A DNA stretch of 64,000 bases, taken from assembly GCF_029338295.1 (NCBI RefSeq), contig NZ_CP119791.1, positions 496,001 through 560,000 on the forward strand, given 5' to 3'. The notes beneath the pieces were generated by a model. The model was not told the origin of the DNA. It saw only the letters and a list, made by a program, of their open reading frames with translations, and searched no databases. The stretch comes from Haladaptatus sp. QDMS2 (GTDB lineage: Archaea > Halobacteriota > Halobacteria > Halobacteriales > Halococcaceae). Made by a program: the position numbers and the translations under genes. Shown one piece after another: positions 8,321 through 16,936 of the stretch. Position 1 is the stretch's first letter; the number at the start of each line of letters is the position of its first letter.

Positions 8321-9718
8321 TCAGGCCGTCGGCTTCACGTTCTGGTTCACCCGGAACAGGTTGTGCGGGTCGTAGGCCTGCTTTAACTCGGAGAGTCGCT
8401 CGTAGTTCGCGCCGTAGGCGAGTCGCTCTTCGCCCGAATCCTCGCTGATGAAGTTCACGTAGACGCCCTCCTGGGCGTTCGGTGATTGGGCGTCGTAGTA
8501 CTCCCTCGCCCACGCCTTGCACGTGTCGTCGAGAGCCGGGTCGTCCCACCGGGTGTGGACGTTCATGATGTAGGTCGCATCCCGGTGTGGATAGGCCGTT
8601 GCCTCCGCTGGCACCCGTGCCATCTCACCGCCGACGTGGCCGAAGAAAATTTCCGACATCGGCGACGGCAGGTTGTCCGCGTACTGGATGGCGATGTCGA
8701 TGACTTCGTCGGTCATGTCGGCGAAGTTGTGCGACTTCCAGTAGTTGCGAAGCCCGGGCTCAAGCAGTGGGTCGACAAGCTGTTGGAAGGCTTCGTACGG
8801 CACCGGTCCGACGCCGTCGCCGAGTGGCGTGGCTATCTCTCGAAGCGGTGCAACGAGTTTCTCACCTTCCGCCGGGTCACCGGCGTAGAAGGGGATGACG
8901 ATGAGGACGTCTTTGCCGACGTCCTCCTCGGCGAGGAACGGCAGCGGCGGCGCTTTTCTGAGGACCACCCACGTCGAAAGCTCGTCGGGGGCGGTCTGGT
9001 TGAACTCGCGGACGAACTGGAGGACTGTCGTCCTGTCCGCCGTGTCGTATACGATTGGTCCGCCAAAGATCTCCGGACCGACTTCGTGGAGATCGTATTC
9101 GAAGGAGGTGACGATGCCGAAGTTGCCACTTCCCCCGCGAATCCCCCAGAACAGGTCGGGGTGTTCGGTTTCACTGACGTGCAGAAGCGTCCCGGCGGAG
9201 GTCACTATATCGACCGACTGCAGGTTATCGATCGTCATCCCGTACTTCCGGCTCAACCACCCGAACCCGCCGCCGAGCGTCAGCCCCGCGACGCCGGTCG
9301 TCGAGTTGATGCCGAGCGGTGTCGCGAGTCCGAACGCCTGCGCCTCGTGGTCGAAGTCGGCGAGTGTGGCTCCCGCCTCGACCCGGGCGGTCTTCGCCTC
9401 CGGGTCGACGCGAATTGCCTTCATCTGCGAGAGGTCGATGACCACTCCATCGTCACACAGAGCCGTGCCGGCGATGTTGTGCCCGCCGCCTCTGACCGAG
9501 ACCAGCAGGTTATGCTCGCGGGCGAAGTTGACCGCCGCGATGACGTCTGCGACTCCCGAACACTGAGCGATAAGCCCCGGTCGCTTGTCTATCGCCGCGT
9601 TCCAAATTGCACGCGCCTCGTCGTACCCCGGGTCCTCGGGCTCGAAGAGTTCTCCGCGGAACGCAAGCTCGAGTGCCGCTATCGCGCCCTCGTCTATGCG
9701 CATTTCACGAACTGCCAT
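8321..9718 (-). CDS. FAD-binding oxidoreductase, PCMH/berberine-bridge-enzyme family
   Basis: 465 aa. The N-terminal PCMH-type FAD domain contains VRGGGHNIAG (about 74-83), whose His is the usual covalent 8-alpha-histidyl flavin site. GLTLGGGFGWLSRKYG and GGSGNFGIVTSFEY follow. The C-terminus YDPHNLFRVNQNV is the BBE signature. Such enzymes oxidise sugars, alcohols or alkaloid-like compounds with O2; the substrate here is unknown. No signal peptide. Confidence 0.9.
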   Translation of the reverse strand: MAVREMRIDEGAIAALELAFRGELFEPEDPGYDEARAIWNAAIDKRPGLIAQCSGVADVIAAVNFAREHNLLVSVRGGGHNIAGTALCDDGVVIDLSQMKAIRVDPEAKTARVEAGATLADFDHEAQAFGLATPLGINSTTGVAGLTLGGGFGWLSRKYGMTIDNLQSVDIVTSAGTLLHVSETEHPDLFWGIRGGSGNFGIVTSFEYDLHEVGPEIFGGPIVYDTADRTTVLQFVREFNQTAPDELSTWVVLRKAPPLPFLAEEDVGKDVLIVIPFYAGDPAEGEKLVAPLREIATPLGDGVGPVPYEAFQQLVDPLLEPGLRNYWKSHNFADMTDEVIDIAIQYADNLPSPMSEIFFGHVGGEMARVPAEATAYPHRDATYIMNVHTRWDDPALDDTCKAWAREYYDAQSPNAQEGVYVNFISEDSGEERLAYGANYERLSELKQAYDPHNLFRVNQNVKPTA

Positions 9719-9879
9719 AGCACCTAGAATTTCGATAAGCCGGGAGAAATAGTGTGTTTACTGTTAGCACGATATTCACGACCGCTGTTCGATTCACGCG
9801 AGAAGTTGAGCGGGCACAGGACAGCGTTTCGTGAGAGGTGCCACCACGAAACATGCTCGATACGAATAATCCAAAGGCG

Positions 9880-9886
9880 TTTTATG
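9880..9886 (+). promoter_or_regulatory. TATA box of the NhaC gene
   Basis: TTTTATG centred 26 nt before the ATG at 9909. The 190-nt gap before the gene shows nothing else clear. Confidence 0.55.
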
Positions 9887-9908
9887 CACCAGTTGCATAC
9901 GACCGGTG

Positions 9909-11372
9909 ATGAGTTCACAGTCGTTCACGCCGCTCGGGTACGATGATATCGACCCCGACCGGCGACCGTCGCTCGCGATTGCGTTGTTGCCAGTGCTCGC
10001 CGTGCTGGTCTTCCTCGGCATCGGTTCTGCGGTGTTACAGCTTTCACCGCACGTCCCATTGCTCTGGAGCATCATCTTCGTCGGGGCGCTCGCGCGCTTC
10101 CACCTCGGTTTTCGCTGGGACACCCTCGCAGAGGGGCTGACTCGCGGCCTGCTCATGGGCAAACAGGCGCTGTTCATCATCTTCATCATCTACGCCGTCA
10201 TCGCGACGTGGGTGAGCGCGGGGACGATTCCTGCGCTGATGTACTTCGGTCTCGACCTGCTCACGCCGGTCATCTTCCTCCCGGTCACCGCCATCCTCGC
10301 CGGGGTCGTGGCCTTCTCCATCGGCTCGTCGTGGACGACGGTCGGAACGCTTGGCGTCGCGTTCGTCGGTATCGGGTCCGGCCTCGGCGTCCCCGCACCG
10401 ATGACCGTCGGCGCGATTCTATCCGGCGCCTACGCCGGTGACAAGCAATCACCGCTCTCTGACACGACGAACCTCGCCGCAGGCGTCACGAACACGAACC
10501 TCTACGACCACATCCGAGCGATGCGAAACAGCACGCTCGTCGCCTTCTCGCTCGCGCTCGTCGGCTACGCGGTTCTCGGACTTCGGGGAAGTGGTTCAAT
10601 TCCGGCCGGTCAGGTCGCAGAGATTCAGGGCGCGCTCGCCGGTACCTACTCGCTCAGCCCGCTCGTGGTCCTGCCTCTACTCGTCACCTTCGGCCTCGCT
10701 CTCAAGCGGTATCCGGCGATTCCGACGCTCATCGCCGGCGTCCTCGCTGGCGTGTTCACCACCATCGTCGTGCAGGGCGCGTCGTTCACGGGTGCGTGGA
10801 CGGTGTTCATGAACGGGACCGCGCCCGAGACGGGCAGCGAACTCGTAAACGGACTGCTCGCCACTGGCGGGCTAACTGGCTCTGCGTGGACGATTACTGT
10901 CGTCGTCGCCGCCCTCTCGCTCGGCGGCCTGCTCGAACGCATTGGCGTCCTCGCGGTGCTCGCCTACCATCTCTCGAAGGGCGTCGCGAGCGTCGGCGGC
11001 CTCGTCGCCGGGACGGGTGCGGCGGCCATCGTGACGAACTTGCTCACCTCCCAGCAGTATATGAGCATCGTGGTCCCGGGGCTTACCCTCCGCGACGTGT
11101 ACGACGAGTACGGCCTCGACAGCGACGACCTCTCGCGCGCCATCGAAGCCGCCGGCACGCCGACGGGGGCGCTCATCCCGTGGCACGCCGGTGCACTGTT
11201 CATGGCGGAGGCGACGGGCGTCCCGACACTCGCTGGAAGCTTCGGGCTCGCCGGCTACGCGCCGTACTACTTCTTCGGATTCCTCTCGCCGCTCGTCCTG
11301 TTCGCCATCGCGGCGACGGGATGGAGCCTGCACCCGGGGACGAAATCCACCACTGCACAGCCTGCTGATTAG
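9909..11372 (+). CDS. nhaC: Na+/H+ antiporter, NhaC family
   Basis: 487 aa with about 11-12 membrane helices. Typical NhaC features include SIGSSWTTVGTLGVAF (about 137), SGAYAGDKQSPLSDTTNLA (about 175) and GTPTGALIPWHAGALFM near the end. It should exchange Na+ for H+ at the cytoplasmic membrane, a core function for a halophile. A GTG directly precedes the ATG; the ATG was preferred from TATA spacing. The stop overlaps the converging hydrolase stop by 4 nt. Confidence 0.9.
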   Translation: MSSQSFTPLGYDDIDPDRRPSLAIALLPVLAVLVFLGIGSAVLQLSPHVPLLWSIIFVGALARFHLGFRWDTLAEGLTRGLLMGKQALFIIFIIYAVIATWVSAGTIPALMYFGLDLLTPVIFLPVTAILAGVVAFSIGSSWTTVGTLGVAFVGIGSGLGVPAPMTVGAILSGAYAGDKQSPLSDTTNLAAGVTNTNLYDHIRAMRNSTLVAFSLALVGYAVLGLRGSGSIPAGQVAEIQGALAGTYSLSPLVVLPLLVTFGLALKRYPAIPTLIAGVLAGVFTTIVVQGASFTGAWTVFMNGTAPETGSELVNGLLATGGLTGSAWTITVVVAALSLGGLLERIGVLAVLAYHLSKGVASVGGLVAGTGAAAIVTNLLTSQQYMSIVVPGLTLRDVYDEYGLDSDDLSRAIEAAGTPTGALIPWHAGALFMAEATGVPTLAGSFGLAGYAPYYFFGFLSPLVLFAIAATGWSLHPGTKSTTAQPAD

Positions 11373-12214
11373 TCCCGGAAGAACTGGCGAATCGGCCGAA
11401 TCTGTTCGGGCGTGTTCAGCGACGGGGCGTGCCCACACTCGATTTCGAGCGCCGCCGCCGCCGGTTTTCGTTCCTGCATCTCCTCGAACGTGTCTTTCGC
11501 GAGAATGTCAGAGGTCTCTCCGCGGAGGATGAACAGGTCGGCTTCGATGGCGTCCCACAAGTCCCACGGGTCGCCCTCCGGTGTCGCGGTCAACATCGGC
11601 TCGACGATACGCGGGTCGTAGGCAGGCGTGAACGCGCCGTTTTCGAGCCGTCTGCTCGACGTTTTGGTGAACCGCCGCCACTCTGCGTCGGTCATCGCGC
11701 TGTACGTCGCATACGTCTCTCGGTAGTAGGCTTCCAGTTCGGTAAAGCGCGCAAAAGAGGGCGGGTTGGTGAGGTACTCGATAATTCGGTCGAGGCCTTC
11801 GTCTGCGCCGTCGTCTTCGGCGGGGGCCGGACTCACGTCGTTCACCACCATGTGGGTGATGCGCTCTGCGAGCGGGCCGGCCGCGAGCGCGATGCCGAGG
11901 ATGCCGCCCATCGACGTGCCGACCCAGCGCATCGTGTCGATGTCGAGCGCCTCGCAGAAGGCGACCAGCATCTCGGTCATTGATTCCGGGCCGTAGGTCG
12001 TATCCTCTTCAGCCCACTCGCTCAGGCCGCGTCCGGGCATGTCGGGACAAAGTACCCAGTAGTCGTCTTCGAGGTGTCGTGCGAGTGGGTCGAAGTCCCG
12101 GCCGACCCGCGAGAGACCGTGGACGCAGACGACGGGCGGGTCGTCCGTGTCTCCCCACGCGGAGTAGTGTAGTTCGGTGTCGGCGACAGTGACGAACTCG
12201 TCAGTTCGGGGCAT
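11369..12214 (-). CDS. Alpha/beta hydrolase
   Basis: 281 aa. Oxyanion segment VCVHGLSRVGRDF (about 28), nucleophile elbow GTSMGG (about 95) and a C-terminal catalytic His in ECGHAPSLN complete the alpha/beta hydrolase triad pattern, with an Asp expected near RGETSDIL. Substrate unknown; lactone or ester hydrolysis is typical. The ATG at 12214 was chosen because the 9 codons upstream have no conserved look. Converges with nhaC. Confidence 0.88.
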   Translation of the reverse strand: MPRTDEFVTVADTELHYSAWGDTDDPPVVCVHGLSRVGRDFDPLARHLEDDYWVLCPDMPGRGLSEWAEEDTTYGPESMTEMLVAFCEALDIDTMRWVGTSMGGILGIALAAGPLAERITHMVVNDVSPAPAEDDGADEGLDRIIEYLTNPPSFARFTELEAYYRETYATYSAMTDAEWRRFTKTSSRRLENGAFTPAYDPRIVEPMLTATPEGDPWDLWDAIEADLFILRGETSDILAKDTFEEMQERKPAAAALEIECGHAPSLNTPEQIRPIRQFFRD

Positions 12215-12264
12215 GCGTGGGGGTTCGTCACACGGGGTCAAATGCCTGCGGGTGACCGTACTCG

Positions 12265-12864
12265 TCAGTTCTTCTCTGCTGCGTCGGACGCTTCGGGCGA
12301 CTCATCTGTCGCCTCCGTTGCCTTCTCGGCCTCTCGTATCGCCTTCTTCGCCGCCCGTTTCGCTTCCGAGGCATCGACTGCGGCCTCGTCCGCCTTCTGA
12401 TTGGCCGCGTTCGCAAGCTCTTCGAGCTCCGTCGCCCGCGCCGCTGCCTCGTCCGCTTTCGTAATCGCCTTCGCGGCTTCGAGCGTCGATTCCTGGGCGA
12501 CTTCGAGGGCGTCCGCCGCGGTCTCCTCCGCTCGTACCGCAGTGTCGAAGGCCTCTTCTGCAACTTGCTCGTCCCCCGTCACGCCAGTCGCGTCGCCCAC
12601 GCGCTCCGCGGCAGAGTTCGCGGCTTTAGCCACCCGCTCCCACCAGACGAAGAGGGCAATCGCGAGGAAGAACATCACCGTCCAGCCGACCAGCTGGCGG
12701 ACGTCGCTCGGCCCGAGGACGATGTTGATGACTTTCTCTACGATTTTCGCCGCCCCGGCACCCACCAGCACCGCCCCGAGCAACTGCCGGCTGAAGATTT
12801 CGTCCAGCCGTCGGCGGACGATTGGTTCGCCCACCCCCGGCAAGTAATCACGGAGTTGCGTCAC
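12265..12864 (-). CDS. Membrane-anchored Ala/Glu-rich coiled-coil protein, unknown function
   Basis: 199 aa with a GTG start. Two hydrophobic helices (about 28-50 and 58-75) are followed from about residue 78 by a long Ala/Glu/Lys-rich helical stretch, likely coiled coil, reaching the C-terminus. No family recognised. The repetitive helix could be a scaffold or simply low-complexity. It lies 50 nt upstream of the hydrolase on the same strand. Confidence 0.7.
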   Translation of the reverse strand: MTQLRDYLPGVGEPIVRRRLDEIFSRQLLGAVLVGAGAAKIVEKVINIVLGPSDVRQLVGWTVMFFLAIALFVWWERVAKAANSAAERVGDATGVTGDEQVAEEAFDTAVRAEETAADALEVAQESTLEAAKAITKADEAAARATELEELANAANQKADEAAVDASEAKRAAKKAIREAEKATEATDESPEASDAAEKN

Positions 12865-12993
12865 ATCTGAATTTGGTCCAACCCGTAGAAATACCTGTGG
12901 CTGGTGTGGACTGTTCGCGTTTCACGAGTGTCTGTCATTTGGCGAACGCCGTATTTCTCCTCGTTCGACGTACTTCCCTGTGGTGACACCAAC

Positions 12994-13278
12994 ATGGCAC
13001 ACATGCTCATTCACCACCGGGTGAAAGATTATCCGACGTGGAAGAAAGTGTTCGACGAACACGCAGAAACCCGAAAGCAGGCGGGAGAGCGGTCACACGA
13101 ACTGTTCTGTAGCGGCGAAGACCAGAACGACATCACGATTCTGATGGACTTCGAATCGGAAGACGGCGCCCGGTCGTTCGCTGAATCCGACGACCTCCGC
13201 CAAACGATGGAACGCGCTGGCGTGGTCGGGAAACCCGAAATCACCTACCTCGACCACATGGAACACTATGCGTCGTAA
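12994..13278 (+). CDS. Small ABM-like (dimeric alpha/beta barrel) protein
   Basis: 94 aa. MLIHHRVKDYPTWKKVFDEH and the later EDGARSFAESDDLRQTMERAG pattern match single-domain antibiotic-biosynthesis-monooxygenase-like ferredoxin folds, common in haloarchaea. No enzymatic role can be assigned. The ATG at 12994 is preferred: upstream codons (from 12904) are not protein-like. Stand-alone gene. Confidence 0.75.
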   Translation: MAHMLIHHRVKDYPTWKKVFDEHAETRKQAGERSHELFCSGEDQNDITILMDFESEDGARSFAESDDLRQTMERAGVVGKPEITYLDHMEHYAS

Positions 13279-13478
13279 ACACGCGCACACCCGGGTTTTA
13301 TGACAAAATTCAGAGGCGTAGTGGTCACGACTACACAGCACTCGAACTTTGGACTATTCCCTGATAATCCGGCGACACTGGGGGTCAATTTGGGTCTAAC
13401 TCGGGCTCATTTCGGGAGTAGTCTCGGAATATCTACATTAAGTCGATGGGCGTCTGGTGTCCCTAGAGGCAAACGACA

Positions 13479-13549
13479 ATGCAACGACTCGACAAACTGA
13501 CCGTGATTCTCGTCGCGGGCATGTTCCTCGTCGCAGGGGCGGGCCGAGA
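13479..13549 (+). other. Start of an overlapping frame with a signal-like N-terminus
   Basis: The ATG at 13479 has a GAGG 9 nt upstream and encodes a hydrophobic, signal-like stretch, MQRLDKLTVILVAGMFLVAG. After residue 22 the frame turns into Ser/Arg-rich shadow sequence, while the real membrane protein continues in another frame from 13550. It could be a short leader ORF or the true N-terminus separated by a frameshift. Confidence 0.3.
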
Positions 13550-13846
13550 TTGGAGACGGTCTTGCGCCTCAAACTCTTCCTCACGACGTTCAACGTCGTC
13601 CTGTTGTTCGTCCTCGCGAAGGGGTACGTCTCCATCTACCGCGCGCTTCCGAACTCCTTCACTCGGAGTCTCGTCCTGTTTAGGGTCGCACTCCTGTTCT
13701 ACGCCCTCGCGGCGAACCCGGCAGTGCACATCCTTCTCGGCTACCCGCAAGCGGGACTAGGAACGCTTCTCGGACCGTTCACCAATCTCTCTGACCTCTT
13801 TGCCGCCATCGCCATCGTCGCGTTGTTGTATCAGAGCTATAAGTAG
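13550..13846 (+). CDS. Small integral membrane protein, unknown function
   Basis: 98 aa from a TTG start (METVLRLKLF). Three hydrophobic helices alternate with conserved-looking loops, e.g. YRALPNSFTRS and the ANPAVHILLGYP segment, and the protein ends in VALLYQSYK. The pattern resembles small haloarchaeal membrane proteins of unknown function. The start is uncertain: the frame is open from 13457, but its first 31 codons are Arg-rich and not membrane-like. An alternative ATG (13479) lies in a different frame. Confidence 0.6.
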   Translation: METVLRLKLFLTTFNVVLLFVLAKGYVSIYRALPNSFTRSLVLFRVALLFYALAANPAVHILLGYPQAGLGTLLGPFTNLSDLFAAIAIVALLYQSYK

Positions 13847-13849
13847 GCA

Positions 13850-13856
13850 TTTTATC
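13850..13856 (+). promoter_or_regulatory. TATA box of the ICMT-like methyltransferase gene
   Basis: TTTTATC centred 26 nt before the ATG at 13879, starting 3 nt after the previous stop. Confidence 0.5.
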
Positions 13857-13878
13857 CCACCCTTGCCTAGTGGGTCGT

Positions 13879-14361
13879 ATGCATCCGTTGGCCCGGTCTG
13901 CACTGTTTACGCTCGTTGGGCCGGGGACGGTCGCCGTGCTCGTTCCGTACATCATCCTCACCGGATTCCCCCCACTCTTTCTGCTGGCGCTCGGCCCGTT
14001 CCGGTATCTCGGTATCTCTCTCCTGCTCGTCGGTATCGGCATCTACGCGACCACTGTCGGCCTCTTTGCCGTCGCTGGTGGCACGCCCGCGCCCATCGAC
14101 GAACCCGCCTCACTCGTCTCCGTCGGCCTCTACCAACTGGTCCGCAACCCGATGTACGTGGGTATCCTCTCCATCATCTTCGGCGAGGCGCTGTTCTTCG
14201 AATCCGGGTTACTGGCCGTCTATGGAATCGTCGTCTGGTTGCTGTTTCACGTCTTCATCGTGGCCTACGAGGAACCCCACTTGCGCAAGAAGTTCGGTAC
14301 CGACTACGAGCACTACGTCGAGTCGACGCCGCGCTGGTTCCCACGACTCCCCCGGCAGTGA
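13879..14361 (+). CDS. Isoprenylcysteine carboxyl methyltransferase-family membrane protein
   Basis: 160 aa with about 4-5 membrane helices. The signature VRNPMYVGILSIIFGEAL (about 93-110) and the C-terminal EEPHLRKKFGTDYEHYV are the SAM-binding region shared by ICMT/PEMT/NnrU-type methyltransferases. Likely methylates a lipid or prenylated substrate in the membrane; identity unknown. The ATG at 13879 is set by TATA spacing. Its stop nearly abuts the converging SnoaL-like gene. Confidence 0.82.
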   Translation: MHPLARSALFTLVGPGTVAVLVPYIILTGFPPLFLLALGPFRYLGISLLLVGIGIYATTVGLFAVAGGTPAPIDEPASLVSVGLYQLVRNPMYVGILSIIFGEALFFESGLLAVYGIVVWLLFHVFIVAYEEPHLRKKFGTDYEHYVESTPRWFPRLPRQ

Positions 14362-14362
14362 C

Positions 14363-14797
14363 TCACTCGACAGGCTCAGAGACGAGGCCGAGTTGCCGAT
14401 ACAGGTGGAGGTAATCGGCCTGCACCCACATCTCGGCGAGTTTGCCGTCGGCAAATCGCTCTACGGTAATGCCGGACATCTCGGTCTCGCCACCGGTCGG
14501 TGACGGTCCCCCGCGGACCATGTCGTTGGCAGTATACACTGTCCACCGAGTTACGACCGTATCGCCGGCCGCGAACCGCTCGTGAACGTCGTACCTGCTG
14601 GTTCCGAGCGCCGCGCCGAAATACGACCGAAGACCGTCCGCGCCCACGAGTTCCCCGTCGTGCCCACCGAAACCGTGGCCCCGAAAGTCCGGGGCGACGA
14701 GGTCGTCCAAGATGTCGATACCGCCCATCAGGTACTCGTCGAAAAACCGTTCGCTGAGGGCGAGGTGCCGTTGTTCCGGTGCTGTGCTGCGTGTCAT
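14363..14797 (-). CDS. SnoaL-like (ester cyclase-type) polyketide cyclase-fold protein
   Basis: 144 aa. The sequence follows the SnoaL NTF2-like pattern: FFDEYLMGGIDILDDLVAPDFRGH near the N-terminus, VVTRWTVY in the middle and a closing ERFADGKLAEMWVQAD. These are small alpha+beta barrels that bind hydrophobic molecules, and some are cyclases. Haloarchaeal substrates are unknown. The ATG at 14797 was preferred over a TTG at 14815. Confidence 0.8.
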   Translation of the reverse strand: MTRSTAPEQRHLALSERFFDEYLMGGIDILDDLVAPDFRGHGFGGHDGELVGADGLRSYFGAALGTSRYDVHERFAAGDTVVTRWTVYTANDMVRGGPSPTGGETEMSGITVERFADGKLAEMWVQADYLHLYRQLGLVSEPVE

Positions 14798-14883
14798 CGT
14801 CAACCTCCGAGTCAACCGACTCGATAACCGTGTGTAGGAATAGCATGGAGAAAATCGTCGTTCATCGGTTGCCGGACTATCCG

Positions 14884-15435
14884 TCAGTTTGGTCGTTCCA
14901 GATTTGCGAGGTCCCAGCCGACGAACTCGTCTTCGGGTTCGACTGAAAGTGCTGCGATGGTCCGGGAGAGGGCGAAGTACTCGCCGGCCAGCATCGCAAC
15001 GCCCACGACGGTTCGGTCGTCTACGTGCTCGCGCAACCGGTCGTGAACCGCGTCGTCCACTGACTCGTGGACGTACGCGGTCACGTAGTCGACCAGTGCG
15101 GCGTCAAGGGGTGCGAGCTCTGCCACCGCGCCCGAACTGATTGCGAGGATGGTCTCTTCGGCCAGCCCGGCGTCGAGTGCGACGGAAACGTGCTGGTGCC
15201 ACTCGTACTCGCAGTCCGTGGCTCGGGCGACGGTCAGTATGACGAGTTCGACCGCGCGTATGTCGATGCCCGCCTCGGCCCAGAGCGTTCCTGCGGATTT
15301 GGTCAGGGTTGCCAGCGCAGGCGGGTTGTTCGCGATGGCGCGAAACACGTTCAGCGGGCCGAGATTCGTCTCCTCGACAAGCGCGTCCACTGCTGGGTCG
15401 GGATCGGAAAAATCAACGTATGGGACACGTGGCAT
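14884..15435 (-). CDS. Carboxymuconolactone decarboxylase (AhpD-like) family protein
   Basis: 183 aa. The central helix ELVILTVARATDCEYEWHQH (about 63-82) has a single Cys followed by EWHQH, the reduced form of the AhpD CxxC...H active site, as in decarboxylase-type members. It may act as a lactone decarboxylase or peroxide-related protein. It lies 39 nt downstream of the carotenoid oxygenase on the same strand, so they may form an operon. Confidence 0.85.
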   Translation of the reverse strand: MPRVPYVDFSDPDPAVDALVEETNLGPLNVFRAIANNPPALATLTKSAGTLWAEAGIDIRAVELVILTVARATDCEYEWHQHVSVALDAGLAEETILAISSGAVAELAPLDAALVDYVTAYVHESVDDAVHDRLREHVDDRTVVGVAMLAGEYFALSRTIAALSVEPEDEFVGWDLANLERPN

Positions 15436-15474
15436 ATCCCTCTCTCGGGAGCGACGAAGATAACGGTTCGCGCG

Positions 15475-16893
15475 TCACCAGACGCGGTCGAAAAACTGAC
15501 CGTGGAAGTCAAAGGGGAGGACGTGCGGGAGTTCTGCTCTCGCAACCTCGGTGAACGTCTCGCCGTCGAGGACGAGCAGCGAAGACGCTTCGCGGTCTGC
15601 GTCGAGAATCACGGACAGGACGACGCCGTCGTCCTCTCGCGCTGGGGCCGGTGCGGGTACGAACACCGGTTCGCCACAGAACGTCGCCGACTCGCTCCAG
15701 CGCGTCCCGGTCCGTTCTTCGATGTCGGCCTTGACGAGGTAGTTAGAGAACGTGCCTCCCTCGACGAGACTCCCCTGCCCGTAGACGTACCGGTAGGGTT
15801 GCCTGCGGACGTGCGGGGAGATGGTCGGCAGTTCCATCGGCGTCTCGCATAGCGACTCGCTCTCGATACGCCCCGTGTCGCCCTCGGTGAGGGGAACTGT
15901 GTAGCGACGGAGTTCGCCGACGAGTCCCTCGTACTCGCCGCTCGCGAGGCGTTCGAGATAGAGGCCCTGGATGACACGCGGGTCCGGGTACGCTACTAGG
16001 TCGATGACGAGGTAATCGTCGCGCTGGAACGCGTTCACGTGGTGGAACACGAAGAAGGCGTCCGTCTCGGGCGTCGCGACCATCGCCTCGCGTTCGCGGT
16101 CTACGATGATGAACGTCGTCTTCTCCGCCGCGTCCCACGAGAAGTGGTCGATGAATCCGTCGTCGCCCGGTTTGAGGAAGCTGAGTGGGTTCACGGTGAA
16201 CGGCACCTCGGTGAGCACCGCGTACCGGTCGGTGAGCGCGAAACTGTGCGTGTACGCCGGTCTCGGGGCTTCGATGGTGGCGACGACTTCGCGGGTCGCA
16301 GTCCCGTCCGGGAGTCGGTAGATGGTGTAGGTGTTTCGCCGTCCGAACTTCGTGAGCAGGCCAACGGTCTCCGCGCGCGCTGCGTCGTGGTGGACGTGCG
16401 CCGTAGAGAGGTGCCCGGTGAGGTCGTCGTCGAACGTGAAGTGTCCGACCGTTTCGAGCGTTCCCGGTTCGAACTCGACGACGTTCGGAACCTCGGTGAG
16501 CGCGACGAACCGGGTGCCAAACTGCGCGACGGTGACGTTCGCGTTGTCGGTGGCTTCGGGGAAGACGAACGACTTGAGTTTTTTGAGCAGTCCCTGCGAC
16601 CCCGCGGTGCCGAACGTCCCCAGTCTGAGGTCGCCGTTCATGCGAGTTTGGTATGTCTCAGACCGCAGGAACCGATTGGAGTAGGACACGTCGCCACCGT
16701 GGATGGCGAACTTTCGCACCATTCCGAGCCCGTCGAACCAGTGGTTCACGCGCCCGTTGCCGACCTCGAAGTGGGCGGGGCCGTTTCGGAGCAGGGTCCC
16801 CGAAAGCCACTGCGGGAGGTCGCCCTCGACCGGGAGTGGGTGTGCTGTTATCTCTTCTGTGAGCGTCGAAAATCCCCGCCCGTGGCCGTCCAT
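15475..16893 (-). CDS. Carotenoid oxygenase (carotenoid cleavage dioxygenase) family protein
   Basis: 472 aa, the usual length of the RPE65/CCD family. The four iron-ligand histidines are visible in order: STAHVH (H166), AYTHSF (H216), FHHVNAF (H284) and DFHGQF (H464). The N-terminal LSGTLLRNGPAHFEVG is family-typical. It should cleave a carotenoid or apocarotenoid double bond with O2 and Fe2+. The substrate (for example lycopene or bacterioruberin derivatives) is not known. The bacterioruberin genes lie 12 kb away. Confidence 0.9.
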   Translation of the reverse strand: MDGHGRGFSTLTEEITAHPLPVEGDLPQWLSGTLLRNGPAHFEVGNGRVNHWFDGLGMVRKFAIHGGDVSYSNRFLRSETYQTRMNGDLRLGTFGTAGSQGLLKKLKSFVFPEATDNANVTVAQFGTRFVALTEVPNVVEFEPGTLETVGHFTFDDDLTGHLSTAHVHHDAARAETVGLLTKFGRRNTYTIYRLPDGTATREVVATIEAPRPAYTHSFALTDRYAVLTEVPFTVNPLSFLKPGDDGFIDHFSWDAAEKTTFIIVDREREAMVATPETDAFFVFHHVNAFQRDDYLVIDLVAYPDPRVIQGLYLERLASGEYEGLVGELRRYTVPLTEGDTGRIESESLCETPMELPTISPHVRRQPYRYVYGQGSLVEGGTFSNYLVKADIEERTGTRWSESATFCGEPVFVPAPAPAREDDGVVLSVILDADREASSLLVLDGETFTEVARAELPHVLPFDFHGQFFDRVW

Positions 16894-16936
16894 GCAACCC
16901 TTCGGCCCGGAGGCGAGATAAGGATGACTCGCCGGG

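Noticed and set aside
9719-9908. Gene in the NhaC upstream gap
   Set aside because: Frames on both strands are short and lack motifs; only the NhaC TATA box is supported.
13279-13478. Possible gene in the gap after the ABM-like protein
   Set aside because: The open frame at 13300-13500 has no motif or promoter. The AT-rich stretch at about 13428-13441 seems to be a promoter for what follows.
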